Assembly: GCF_009377205.1 (NCBI RefSeq)
Contig: NZ_VJZE01000044.1
Location: forward strand, 1-34,741
DNA: 34,741 nt
Direction of reading: 5' to 3'
From: Streptomyces phyllanthi
GTDB lineage: Bacteria > Actinomycetota > Actinomycetes > Streptomycetales > Streptomycetaceae
Made by a program: the position numbers and the translations under genes. Below are positions 7,994 through 15,262 of the stretch, piece by piece. The first letter of the stretch is position 1. Each line of letters opens with the position of its first letter. The notes beneath the pieces are model-generated. The model was not told where the DNA came from. It saw only the letters and a list, made by a program, of their open reading frames with translations, and searched no databases.

Positions 7994-8902
7994 TCACGCG
8001 TGCGGTACGACGGCGACGGGGCAGCCGGCGTGGTGCAGCACCGCGTGGGCCACGGGCCCGATGCGGGTCCCGAGGCGGCTGTCCCGCGCGCGCCGTCCCA
8101 CGACGACAAGGGCGGCCCCGGTCGCCGCGCGCACGACTTCGGTGGCGGCCCGCCCTTCGGCGACCGTCTCGGTCACGGAGACCTCGGGGAACTTCTCGCT
8201 CCACGGGCGGAGCGCCGCGACGACGGTGTGTTCATGTGCCGCGAGCAGTTCAGGCCCGAACGCCGGAGCCCGACGGCCCTCGGGGCCGTCGACCGACGCG
8301 GCCCTGAACGCGTGGACCACGTGCAGTGGGGCGCCACAGCGTCGGGCGGACGCGAAGGCGAACTCGATCAGTTCGTCGCAGGGGCGTCGCGTGTCCAGCC
8401 CGAGCACGACATCGCGGTACGGAGACTCGGGTATCTCCTCCGGCGACACGCCGTCCGCCGCCGGCAGGTGTTCGCCGGCGAAGGTCTCGCCGGCGCGGAC
8501 GAGCACCACGGGCAGCGAAGACCTGGCGACGACCCGTTGGGACACCGAACCGAGCAGGAACCCCGCGACACCACCGAGACCGCGTGAGCCGAGCACCAGC
8601 AACTCCGCGTCCTTGGCCGCCGCGAGAAGGCCGGCGGTCGCGGAGCCGGACACCAGCTGGTCGACGACCTGCAGCCCGGGATGCGCGGCACGGACGCCGG
8701 CCACCGCCCGGTCCAGGGTCTCCTCCGCCCACTCGCCCTGGGTCCTGTCCGCGGGAACGGATGCGGCCGGGCGCGGATGCCACTGCCATGCGTGGACGAT
8801 CCTCAGCGAGACTCCTCGGCGCAGGGCTTCCCTGGCCGCCCAATGCACTGCTGACAGACTCTCCGCCGGTCCGTCGACTCCTGCGATGACGTGCCGAAGC
8901 AT
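7994..8902 (-). CDS. universal stress protein, two USP domains
   Basis: 302 residues. Domain 1 starts HVIAGVDGPAES and has a complete ATP motif GSRGLGGVAGFLLGS. Domain 2 starts DVVLGLDTRRPCDELIEFAF and ends HHAGCPVAVVPHA with a degenerate loop (GRRARDSRLG). The start is ATG 8902, seven bases after AGGAGGTG; the GTG nine bases further upstream overlaps that site. It belongs to the same subfamily as the USPs at 298, 9458, 26640 and 33476 (domain-2 CDELIEFAF, W-S/R-EKFP and the PHD/PHA ending). It lies downstream of a small TM protein gene and a near-perfect box at 8992. Confidence 0.93.
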   Translation of the reverse strand: MLRHVIAGVDGPAESLSAVHWAAREALRRGVSLRIVHAWQWHPRPAASVPADRTQGEWAEETLDRAVAGVRAAHPGLQVVDQLVSGSATAGLLAAAKDAELLVLGSRGLGGVAGFLLGSVSQRVVARSSLPVVLVRAGETFAGEHLPAADGVSPEEIPESPYRDVVLGLDTRRPCDELIEFAFASARRCGAPLHVVHAFRAASVDGPEGRRAPAFGPELLAAHEHTVVAALRPWSEKFPEVSVTETVAEGRAATEVVRAATGAALVVVGRRARDSRLGTRIGPVAHAVLHHAGCPVAVVPHA

Positions 8903-8991
8903 GATGCGCACCTCCTGTATGGGGCTGGACGCTTACCTGGAGCGTCGTGCAGCAGCAGCCTGATGCGCAGGGGCCGCAATGCCCTTTCAAG

Positions 8992-9005
8992 GGCCCGTTC
9001 GGCCC
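8992..9005. promoter_or_regulatory. DosR/OsdR-like box, one mismatch
   Basis: GGCCCG-TT-CGGCCC, differing from the perfect form only at base 3, 90 bp upstream of the USP start at 8902. A weaker half-matching element, GGGCCG-CA-ATGCCC, sits at 8971-8984 with its centre 21 bp away, so this may be another tandem pair. Confidence 0.5.
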
Positions 9006-9051
9006 GACTTTCCAGCGACCGCGGCCTCGACGGGCGCACTCGCTCCGGGCG

Positions 9052-9270
9052 TCACCGGCTGGGGACGGCCCGGTCCTCGAGCGCTGACGCTTTGTCGGTC
9101 ACCGTCACATCACTCGTCGGCCCGACCGACGGCCGCTGACGGACGCGGCGATTCCGCGCCCGCGCCGCGAGCACGTCGAGCACGGCGCTGACCACGAACG
9201 TGACCGCCACGGAACTCACCAGAAGAACGGCGGACAGCCTCCACAGATCCGGAGTCGGTGACGTACTCAC
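9052..9270 (-). CDS. small single-TM protein
   Basis: 72 residues: a short start (VSTSPTPDLWR), one hydrophobic helix at about 12-35 (LSAVLLVSSVAVTFVVSAVL), then a basic stretch RARNRRVRQR and a polar tail. The GTG start at 9270 has AAGGAG eight bases upstream. It is clearly paralogous to the 66-residue protein at 32279: both share S-x-TP-x-x-W, the helix, a D in xLDxLA, and the RRVR basic patch. Both lie immediately upstream of a USP gene on the same strand. The family is unknown to me. The topology suggests a membrane anchor with a cytoplasmic basic tail (positive-inside rule), possibly partnering the USP (inference). Confidence 0.72.
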   Translation of the reverse strand: MSTSPTPDLWRLSAVLLVSSVAVTFVVSAVLDVLAARARNRRVRQRPSVGPTSDVTVTDKASALEDRAVPSR

Positions 9271-9457
9271 GGCTTTCTCCTTCCGTCGAGTCCTCCCGTT
9301 CTTCACCTGGGCGCCGAGGCGACGAGCCTGGTACACGCCTACGAGTTCGACGCCGTCTCCGTCCGCTCGACGTGCCGGGACGACCCCGCGTTCGGCAAGC
9401 CCTTCCCGGCCCGCCCCTTCCAAACGGACCGAGAAGGACGACTCACCCGGACGGGAC

Positions 9458-10348
9458 TCACTCGTGCGGCACGATCGCGACCGGGCAACGGACGTGGTGC
9501 ATCACCGCGTGCGCGACAGGACCGGTGTGCGCGCCGATCCTGGCCGGGCGGATCCTGCGGCCGACGGCCGGCAGACCGGCATCCCGCGTCGCCTGCAGAA
9601 GCTGCTGCGCCGGACGCCCCTCCTCGACCAGTTCGTGCACCTCCACCGAGGGAAACTTCGCCCGCCACGGCCCGAGCACGGCGTCCAGCGCCCGCACGGC
9701 GGCCTGCCGGACCTCCTTGCGCGCCTTCTCCAGCGCATGGGGAACGTACGGCAGCTGCCACGTGTGCACGACCCGCAGCGGAGCGGCACGCAGCGCCGCG
9801 CTCTCGAAGGCGAACCCGAGTAGTTCCTCACACGGACTCGCCGGATCCACGCCGACCACGACAGCGCGGTACGGAGTGCGCGCCGACGGCCGGCTCTCGG
9901 CGTCCGGCTGGTGCTCGTCCTCGACCCTCTGGTCACCCCGTACGAGCACGACGGGCCGCGCCACATGGGACACCGTCGCCAGGGCCACCGAACCGGCCAT
10001 GAATCCGCCGAAGCCGCTGAAGGCCCGGCTGCCCAGGACCAGCAGCTCGGCCTCGTCGCCGGCCGCGACCAAGGCGTCGGCCGCCGGCCGGGGGACTTGA
10101 TCGGCGCTCAGGTACACCTGCGGACAACGCTCGTTGAGCCGGTCCATGGCGTCCCGCAGGATCCGCCGCGCCCGGTAGCGCGGCGCCTCCAGCTCGGGCA
10201 GCTCCGACTCGTCGGGCGACATCCCGCCCTCCCAGGCGTGCACCAGACGCAGCGGCAGGCCGCGCCTGAGTGCCTCACGGGCCGCCCAGTCGGCTGCAGC
10301 GAGGCTCTCACGCGAACCGTCCAGTCCCACGACAACGGGGCGAAGCAC
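9458..10348 (-). CDS. universal stress protein, two USP domains
   Basis: 296 residues, the same length as the first USP. Domain 1 opens PVVVGLDGSRES; its ATP loop reads GSRAFSGFGGFMAGS, with Ala in place of the second Gly. Domain 2 opens AVVVGVDPASPCEELLGFAF and ends HHVRCPVAIVPHE. The start is GTG 10348, eight bases after GGGGAGG; the GTG at 10357 overlaps that site. A perfect DosR-like box lies 109 bp upstream at 10457. The altered loop suggests weaker or altered nucleotide binding than the siblings (inference). Confidence 0.92.
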   Translation of the reverse strand: MLRPVVVGLDGSRESLAAADWAAREALRRGLPLRLVHAWEGGMSPDESELPELEAPRYRARRILRDAMDRLNERCPQVYLSADQVPRPAADALVAAGDEAELLVLGSRAFSGFGGFMAGSVALATVSHVARPVVLVRGDQRVEDEHQPDAESRPSARTPYRAVVVGVDPASPCEELLGFAFESAALRAAPLRVVHTWQLPYVPHALEKARKEVRQAAVRALDAVLGPWRAKFPSVEVHELVEEGRPAQQLLQATRDAGLPAVGRRIRPARIGAHTGPVAHAVMHHVRCPVAIVPHE

Positions 10349-10456
10349 GGCCAACACCTCCCCGGGTCGGTGCCCCCGCCGCTGATGCGGGGCCCTCCAG
10401 TACCAGGATCGCCGAGCAGACACGCGCCCCGGCAGGGGTCGACGGGGCCCGCGTCA

Positions 10457-10470
10457 GGGCCGAACGGCCC
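10457..10470. promoter_or_regulatory. DosR/OsdR-like box, perfect palindrome
   Basis: GGGCCG-AA-CGGCCC, identical to 7062-7075, 109 bp upstream of the minus-strand USP start at 10348. The next gene on the other side is convergent, so this box most likely serves the USP. Confidence 0.66.
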
Positions 10471-10609
10471 CTCTGACGCTGGTCAGTGCGGCCGCGCGGG
10501 CGTGACGTGGCAGACCGTGGCGCGGCGCGGCGCACTCCGGTGCCGGTGAAGAGCGGGGCCGCGACTGAGGCATGTTCGGCAGGACCGGGAAACGTACGGA
10601 GCGGGACCG

Positions 10610-10738
10610 GTGATCGTCGCGGTGGGGCACGCCGATCTGACCGCGCCCGCGCTGGACCTGGTGGAGACCGAGCTCAAGGACTGCCTCGGGCGCCTCTCCG
10701 CAGGCACCGGCGGTCTCGTACGCGCTGGGGCGGGGAGC
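10610..10738 (+). pseudogene. N-terminal fragment of an unidentified protein
   Basis: A GTG with GGAG nine bases upstream begins VIVAVGHADLTAPALDLVET and runs for about 43 residues with good codon bias before colliding with the 3' end of the convergent flavodoxin gene. The start resembles actinobacterial proteins beginning VIVAVTGHxDLT, which are much longer. It is therefore read as a truncated 5' remnant. Confidence 0.5.
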
Positions 10739-10740
10739 CG

Positions 10741-11250
10741 TCACGCGCGGAGCAGTTCCGCGGCGATCTCGGATGCCCAGGCGTCGATGGCGTCCCAGTC
10801 GCGGTGGTCGCCGAACCGGCCGCCCAGCAGATGGAACCTGATCCGTCCGCCGAGCGGCAGATGGGACGGGAGGATGACGCCGGAGAAGAGCCGGTGGCTC
10901 CGGTACACCGGACCGGCCGGCAGACTCCGGACGATCACCGGGGCCTCGATCGGCGCCATCCGCTTCCACGGTCCGCGCAGCGCCCCCGGCATGCCGACGC
11001 TGAAGATCCACACGGGGCGAGAGCCCAGCAGGTCCCCGTTGTCGCGCAGGAAGGCCTTCGCCGGGTCGAGCCAGTTCTGGTTGTGTACGGCGCTGCCGAG
11101 GACGAACGCTCCGTACGCGTCGGCGTCGTCGACGGTCTCCAGGGGCCGCACGTCGGCCTTCAGCCCCGCTCGGCCCAGGGCGGCGGCCAGCCGTTCGGCG
11201 ACACCGCGGGTGGAGCCGTGCGCCGTCGCGTATCCCACCAGGACATCCAT
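10741..11250 (-). CDS. flavodoxin-domain protein
   Basis: 169 residues with a flavodoxin fold. The FMN-phosphate loop is YATAHGSTRG at about residues 7-16, followed by DAYGAFVLGSAVHNQNWLDP and VWIFSVGMPG, in the HemG/protoporphyrinogen-oxidase-like flavodoxin group. It probably carries one FMN and shuttles electrons or acts as a small oxidoreductase. The ATG at 11250 is preceded by GAGGTGAG; longer in-frame starts lack a site. A one-mismatch DosR-like box lies 43 bp upstream at 11293. It follows the single-domain USP by 167 bp. With the nitroreductases and PNPOx proteins it adds to the flavin-protein emphasis of the island. Confidence 0.9.
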   Translation of the reverse strand: MDVLVGYATAHGSTRGVAERLAAALGRAGLKADVRPLETVDDADAYGAFVLGSAVHNQNWLDPAKAFLRDNGDLLGSRPVWIFSVGMPGALRGPWKRMAPIEAPVIVRSLPAGPVYRSHRLFSGVILPSHLPLGGRIRFHLLGGRFGDHRDWDAIDAWASEIAAELLRA

Positions 11251-11292
11251 GGCGCTCACCTCGATGTGCGTCGATCTCCTCGGGCCCTTCGG

Positions 11293-11306
11293 AGGCCGGG
11301 CGGCCC
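11293..11306. promoter_or_regulatory. DosR/OsdR-like box, one mismatch
   Basis: AGGCCG-GG-CGGCCC; only the first base departs from the perfect palindrome. It is 43 bp upstream of the flavodoxin start at 11250, the kind of distance expected for an activator site next to a promoter. Confidence 0.48.
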
Positions 11307-11417
11307 GTCCGGGCCGCGTGGGCTTCCACCGAGCGCTCCGGTGGACGTGCCGCAATGTGCCGTCGACCTCCTGCGGCGCCGTCGCGGCCGGTCGTTCCCC
11401 CAGGTTCTACGACTTGC

Positions 11418-11924
11418 TCAGGCGGCTCCGCTCCGGACGACGGAAGACAGGCCGACGGCCCTGAGCGGTGAGGTGCGCCGGTCAGGGGCGGGCACCGTCA
11501 CCACCGGCACCGTGGCATGCCGCAGGCACTCGCGGCCCACGGTGCCGACGGCCGGCAGTTCCCACTGCCCGTGGGCGGTGCGTCCCAGGGCAAGCAGCAG
11601 GGCGCCGCGCGCGTGCTGGAGGAGCACCCGAGCGGGCGGCCCCTCCGCCACGACGGCACGCAGGCCGGGACCGATGCGCGGACCGAAGGCCTCGTGAACG
11701 GCCGAGGCGAGGAGCTCGGCCGCCCGCGCGCGCTGCTCCGCGACCGTCGGGCAGGCGGACGCCGGTGCGTACGGCGCGAACCCGGCCGTGGCCGGTTCCC
11801 AGGCGTGCACGACGACGACCTCCGTGCCGAGGGCCCGCGCCTGCCCCGCGGCCCAGCGCATCGCGGCCACGGACGCCTCCGACCCGTCGACGCCCACCAC
11901 GATTCCGTCGGCGTGTTCGGACAT
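11418..11924 (-). CDS. universal stress protein, single domain
   Basis: 168 residues, one UspA domain: GIVVGVDGSEASVAAMRWAA at the start, VVVHAWEP after strand 2, and PVVTVPAPDRR at the end of the fold, plus a short C-terminal extension. The nucleotide loop reads ALGRTAHGQWELPAVGT; the final G-T is kept but the G-2x-G part is broken. ATG 11924 has GAGGAGG at good spacing. It differs from the tandem-domain USPs around it and is probably a separate lineage. It sits 110 bp after the membrane-protein unit and 167 bp before the flavodoxin gene, all on the minus strand. Confidence 0.88.
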   Translation of the reverse strand: MSEHADGIVVGVDGSEASVAAMRWAAGQARALGTEVVVVHAWEPATAGFAPYAPASACPTVAEQRARAAELLASAVHEAFGPRIGPGLRAVVAEGPPARVLLQHARGALLLALGRTAHGQWELPAVGTVGRECLRHATVPVVTVPAPDRRTSPLRAVGLSSVVRSGAA

Positions 11925-12034
11925 GGCTGCCTCCTCGGATTGCTTCTGGTCCCACCTTCCCTCGAACCGCGCGGGCGAGGCGTGGGCCGAGTGGCTCCGG
12001 GCCTGTGCCGACCGGTCCCTTGCCCCGAGGCGGC

Positions 12035-12466
12035 TCAGTACAGAGAGGCCGGCCAGCTCATCACCACAGCGGCGATGACGCCCGCGTCGAGCAGCACACC
12101 GAGGGAGAGCCAGGGGTTGAACCAAAGGGTCTTGAGCAAGAGCCCGACGGACGCCGCGACGACCGCCGCGGTCGACCAGCCGCCGCTCTGCGCCGCGGCG
12201 GCCGCGCCCGCGATGACGTACAGCAGGGCGGTGACGGACGCGAGTCCGACCGAAGCCCTGCTTTCCCCCACTCCCGACTTCGCTCGAGCGGGGAGACCCC
12301 CATGACCGGGGGCGCCCCCATCCCACGTCGGGGGCAGCCCCGCCGCTGTGAGCGCCCAGGAGTGGCGCGGGTTGAACGGCTGCTCGGTGCTGTCGTGCGG
12401 CAGCCAGACGGCCAGATGGATCAGCCCGTGCACGAACAGGAAGGTGGAGACCAATGCGGTGATCAT
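12035..12466 (-). CDS. four-helix membrane protein of unknown function
   Basis: 143 residues with about four hydrophobic segments: residues 3-20, about 77-93 ([15 protein letters not shown]), about 97-113 and about 120-138. The first loop carries an unusual stretch [19 protein letters not shown] encoded by a palindromic repeat element (12261-12335) that seems to have entered the gene in frame. ATG 12466 overlaps the stop of the DUF4389 gene as ATGA, so the two are translationally coupled. No family recognised. It is part of a membrane-protein unit 13374 to 12035. Confidence 0.78.
   Translation of the reverse strand: MITALVSTFLFVHGLIHLAVWLPHDSTEQPFNPRHSWALTAAGLPPTWDGGAPGHGGLPARAKSGVGESRASVGLASVTALLYVIAGAAAAAQSGGWSTAAVVAASVGLLLKTLWFNPWLSLGVLLDAGVIAAVVMSWPASLY
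12261..12335. repeat. palindromic interspersed element inside a gene
   Basis: A C-run/G-run rich stretch with core TTCGCTCGAGCGGGGAG and flanking CCCCC/GGGGG arms. The same core (TTCGCTCGAGCAGGGAG, one difference) occurs at 33641-33657 inside an unrelated USP gene. Both copies are read through in frame and encode low-complexity linkers. Short palindromic elements of this type are familiar from Streptomyces genomes; the inference is insertion of a REP-like element. Confidence 0.65.
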
Positions 12467-13119
12467 GGCAGTGACTCCGGTTCAACGCCGCCCTGGTCGA
12501 GTCGGAACGGCGGGTACACGTCGGTCAGGAGAGCCGCGTACGCGGCCACGCGCAGTGCCCAGCGGTTGAGGCCGATCACGAGATCGAAGATGCCGCGCGG
12601 GTAACGGCCGGTGAAGGCAAGAGAGATGCCCGCGTACAGCGTCAGCAGCCCAACGAGCCCGCCGGAGACCCAGGCCACGCGCCAGCCGCCCAGGACGAAG
12701 CCCAGCACCAGGTAGTGCGGGACGGCCAGCAGCCACCACTTCACCAGGACCAGCCCCCGGGACAGCTGCTCGGGGTACGCCACATCCCAGTGGGCCGGGT
12801 AGTCGGGGACGTCGGCGAGGGTGAACGGCGGATAGCGGTCGGTGCCCAGAGCACCGTACGCGTAGTAGGCCACACGCCAGTTCCAGCGCAGGACCCCGGT
12901 GTTGAAGTCGAACAGGGCTCGCGGGTAGCGGCCGGTGAAGAGCACGGCGAACAAGGCCACCACGCTCGCCAGGACGAACGCCACCCACAGGAAGGCGAGG
13001 ACGACGTAGTGGGGCAGGGCGAGCAGCCACTTCACCAGCCACAGCCAGCGCGACAGCCGGGGGTCGGCAGTCGCGGTCAACCGGGCCGGGTGGACCGGGC
13101 GCAGTGCTTCGGCAGCCAT
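12463..13119 (-). CDS. DUF4389 domain membrane protein
   Basis: 218 residues with two DUF4389 repeats. Each has a paired-helix segment followed by the signature FTGRYPRxxFDxxxGxxRW, here [19 protein letters not shown] at about 61-79 and [19 protein letters not shown] at about 170-188, then Y-PPF. There are four predicted membrane helices. Function of the family is not established. ATG 13119 has AGGGAG upstream. The gene follows the small TM protein by 33 bp and overlaps the next gene by four bases (ATGA), so the three form one operon whose likely control box is at 13493. Confidence 0.92.
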   Translation of the reverse strand: MAAEALRPVHPARLTATADPRLSRWLWLVKWLLALPHYVVLAFLWVAFVLASVVALFAVLFTGRYPRALFDFNTGVLRWNWRVAYYAYGALGTDRYPPFTLADVPDYPAHWDVAYPEQLSRGLVLVKWWLLAVPHYLVLGFVLGGWRVAWVSGGLVGLLTLYAGISLAFTGRYPRGIFDLVIGLNRWALRVAAYAALLTDVYPPFRLDQGGVEPESLP

Positions 13120-13152
13120 GGAGCGAGCTCCCTTCGAACCGGGTGATGATGA

Positions 13153-13374
13153 CTAGCGGTAGTGATGGTGGTCGTCGTGGTCGCCGATGTAGTGCCTCTC
13201 GTCGATGACGACCTCCCGTTCGCCGGGCCGGCGGACCATGCCGGGTGTGGCCATGAACGCGATGAGGCCGAGGACGCCGGCGGCCATCAGAGTGAGGCCG
13301 ACGACGAAGGAGCTGTAGCCGAACACCATGCCGGCGCCCAGCACGGCCGCGCCGATCAGGATGAGAGGAACCAT
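13153..13374 (-). CDS. small two-TM protein with His/Asp-rich tail
   Basis: 73 residues: two hydrophobic helices (about 2-20 and 23-43), a basic RRPGER turn, and an acidic, histidine-rich tail RHYIGDHDDHHHYR that could bind metal. ATG 13374 follows GAGGAGG by about eight bases; longer upstream frames read through intergenic DNA. It is the first gene of the DUF4389 unit. A perfect DosR-like box is 118 bp upstream. No named family assigned with confidence. Confidence 0.75.
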   Translation of the reverse strand: MVPLILIGAAVLGAGMVFGYSSFVVGLTLMAAGVLGLIAFMATPGMVRRPGEREVVIDERHYIGDHDDHHHYR

Positions 13375-13492
13375 CGGTGCCCTCCTCAGGTGTGCCCGGT
13401 GCTGAACGCCGGGGTCCCGCTGACGCGGGGGGCTCACCTCCAGCGTCCCGCCGGCGAACAGGACGGCCCAGGGGCTGAAGGGGCATATGGCC

Positions 13493-13506
13493 GGGCCGAT
13501 CGGCCC
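13493..13506. promoter_or_regulatory. DosR/OsdR-like box, perfect palindrome
   Basis: GGGCCG-AT-CGGCCC, 118 bp upstream of the first gene of the membrane-protein operon (start 13374, minus). The 395-bp space 13375-13769 also holds an 8-bp repeat and a second box; no gene is visible in it. Confidence 0.65.
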
Positions 13507-13536
13507 CAACGCCGACGTGCAGGTCAGGAGAGTCGC

Positions 13537-13568
13537 CCTGATCGCCTGATCGCCTGATCGCCTGATCG
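13537..13568. repeat. 8-bp tandem repeat, four perfect copies
   Basis: CCTGATCG repeated four times, 31 bp beyond the box at 13493. Each unit contains the self-complementary GATC. The period of 8 matches the repeats at 4058 and 34581. Confidence 0.85.
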
Positions 13569-13692
13569 CCTGGCGGCCGTGGGCGCGGGCGCTGTCGGGA
13601 CTGGGGCAGGCATGGGCGCGCCTGCCGTTCGTCGGCGGCGACCCCCGGCTGCGGCGCTCTCAAGGGGGCGTTGGGCCGGGCGGTCCCGGCCG

Positions 13693-13706
13693 GGGACCTG
13701 CGGCCC
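13693..13706. promoter_or_regulatory. DosR/OsdR-like box
   Basis: GGGACC-TG-CGGCCC, same arms as the box at 125-138, 64 bp before the ATG of a USP remnant. It looks like the surviving promoter element of a deleted USP gene. Confidence 0.55.
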
Positions 13707-13769
13707 CTGCAGCGTCGGTACTCCCGGAGCCGACGCTGGAAACGGATAGCCGTTCAGGAGGCAGAACAC

Positions 13770-13838
13770 ATGGTGCGCACCGTTGTCGCAGGTCTCGACG
13801 GCTCGCCCGAGAGCGGGGCCGCGACGACGTCTGACGGG
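13770..13838 (+). pseudogene. USP N-terminal remnant
   Basis: An ATG with AGGAGG upstream begins MVRTVVAGLDGSPESGAA, an unmistakable first strand and phosphate loop of a USP domain. The similarity then stops and the frame runs on as non-USP sequence (open to 14147, overlapping the nitroreductase in another frame). The promoter box, ribosome site and first 18 codons survive and the rest is gone, presumably by deletion up to the nitroreductase promoter. Confidence 0.8.
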
Positions 13839-13918
13839 CCTCGGCGGCCCGAATGTCCGTGGTCCCGCCGCCACGGCGCCCGGTGGGACCGCCGCAGGTC
13901 CCGGACCCGGGACCGAGC

Positions 13919-13932
13919 GGGCCGCGCGGCCC
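13919..13932. promoter_or_regulatory. DosR/OsdR-like box, perfect palindrome
   Basis: GGGCCG-CG-CGGCCC, 28 bp before the nitroreductase start and therefore close to its ribosome binding site. Two related but differently spaced palindromes precede it: GGGACC-N6-GGTCCC at 13885-13902 and GGGCCT-CGG-CGGCCC at 13836-13850. Confidence 0.55.
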
Positions 13933-13960
13933 GGAAAGTTTCACGAAAGGTGGATGCGCC

Positions 13961-14974
13961 ATGTCCCTGTCGTACGAGAGTCCCGGCCGCGCGTCGCAGC
14001 TCGCTCCCGGCCGGGCGGCTCTCCATCTGGCCCGCGCCGCCTCTCTGGCGCCCTCGCCGCACAACAGCCAGCCGTGGTTCTTCGTCGAGGAGGGCCACGA
14101 CCACGGCTTCGAGGTGCACCTGGACGACGAGCGCCGGCCGATCCTGACCGACCCGGGCGGCCGGGAGGCGGTGATCGCCTGCGGGGCGGCCCTGTTCAAC
14201 GTACGCATGGCCGTACGGCGCCTCGGCTTCCGGCCCGCAGTCGACCTCCTGCCGGAACCCGGCAACTCCGCCTTCCTCGCCCACGTGGGCTACGCGGCAT
14301 ACGCCCCGGCCACCCCCGACGAGACACTGATGGCCCGCGCGATACCCCACCGGCACACCCACCGCGGACCCTTCGGCCCCGACCCGGTGCCGGACACGCT
14401 CATCGACGACCTGCGCGACCATGCCCGTGCCGAGGGAGCCTTCCTGCAGGTCATCGACGAACCGGAGAAACTCGGGCTGCTCGCGGACCTGGTGCGCACC
14501 GCGGAGGACCTCCACCGCGCGGACCCGGGGCACGACGCCGAGGTCGGGCGGTGCGTCGGCCCGGACGGGGTGCCGGCCGAGGCGTGCCGTCAGCACCCGG
14601 ACCGCACTCTGCTCGCGGGCCGCGACTATCTGGGCCGCGCCCGGCGGTTCGGCGGCCCGTACCGCAAGTGCCCTGGACGGACCGGCGTCGTCGCCGTCCT
14701 GTCCACCCCCTACGACGGGCGCCCCGACTGGCTGCGCTCGGGTCAGGCCCTCCAGCGCGTCCTGCTGTACGCGGCGGCCCACCAGGTTGTGGCGGCCTTC
14801 CACACCCAGCCCCTCGAACTGCCCCTGCTGCGATCGGAGATCCGGACGCACCTGACCGGAGGCAGGTTCCCACAGGTGATCCTGCGCTTCGGCCGGACGC
14901 ACCAGTTGTGGTGCACGCCACGGCGTCCGCCCGCCGCGGTGCTGACCCGCGACGGCTGTCCGGTCCGGTGGTGA
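13961..14974 (+). CDS. Acg/Rv3131-type nitroreductase-family flavoprotein
   Basis: 337 residues, the size of the M. tuberculosis DosR-regulated group Rv2032 (Acg), Rv3131 and Rv3127. Signature features: LAPSPHNSQPW near residues 30-40 (FMN-binding segment), VIACGAALFNVRMAVRRLGF, PHRHTHRGPF, and RPDWLRSGQALQRVLLYAAA in the C-terminal half. Acg binds FMN under a lid, and true nitroreductase activity has not been generally shown for this subgroup. ATG 13961 follows GAAAGG. A box lies 28 bp upstream. The end differs from its two siblings (20870, 29873), which carry the YGPxGPxTPRRP tail more clearly. Confidence 0.92.
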   Translation: MSLSYESPGRASQLAPGRAALHLARAASLAPSPHNSQPWFFVEEGHDHGFEVHLDDERRPILTDPGGREAVIACGAALFNVRMAVRRLGFRPAVDLLPEPGNSAFLAHVGYAAYAPATPDETLMARAIPHRHTHRGPFGPDPVPDTLIDDLRDHARAEGAFLQVIDEPEKLGLLADLVRTAEDLHRADPGHDAEVGRCVGPDGVPAEACRQHPDRTLLAGRDYLGRARRFGGPYRKCPGRTGVVAVLSTPYDGRPDWLRSGQALQRVLLYAAAHQVVAAFHTQPLELPLLRSEIRTHLTGGRFPQVILRFGRTHQLWCTPRRPPAAVLTRDGCPVRW

Positions 14975-14980
14975 CGATGA

Positions 14981-15109
14981 CCAGGCGGTCGGCAGACCGG
15001 CGATCAGGAAGGCCAGGCTGATGGTCAGCGGGACGAACAGGAAGTGGTGGACGGTCGTGGTGCCGAACTGGCGTCGGGCCACGGTCTCCTGAGCCAGTGC
15101 CAGGTCCAC
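14981..15109 (-). pseudogene. cytochrome bd oxidase subunit I (cydA) N-terminal remnant
   Basis: Reading from GTG 15109 the protein begins MDLALAQETVARRQFGTTT and continues VHHFLFVPLTISLAFLIAGL and PTAW, the first ~43 residues of CydA including the haem-region start and first helix. It then stops being CydA and runs into antisense of the nitroreductase gene. A full CydA is roughly 450-500 residues, so this is a broken end. It lies six bases from the nitroreductase stop. Confidence 0.85.
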
Positions 15110-15262
15110 GGCGGGCGGATCACGGGTACCGGAACCGCCGTACCGAGGCCCGGTGACGGGGCCGCGGGCCGGCTGCTCCCGGCGGAGTCGCGGCTCAGCG
15201 GCCCATGTCCCGCCGACCGACGAGCCGGCCCATGCGGAGTCGGGGGCAGCCGCGGGCAGTGG

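Noticed and set aside
8272..8292. CGACGGCCC-T-CGGGGCCGTCG inverted repeat inside a USP gene
   Set aside because: Lies in coding sequence encoding normal USP residues and has the arms reversed relative to the box family.
9271..9457. Possible fragment reading TSLVHAYEFDAVSV on the plus strand
   Set aside because: Slight resemblance to the VVAYEADAI strand of PNPOx proteins, but too short and without neighbouring motifs.
14261..14385. GGACCC-TT-CGGCCC within the nitroreductase gene
   Set aside because: Coding position and mismatch in the conserved GGG; treated as chance.
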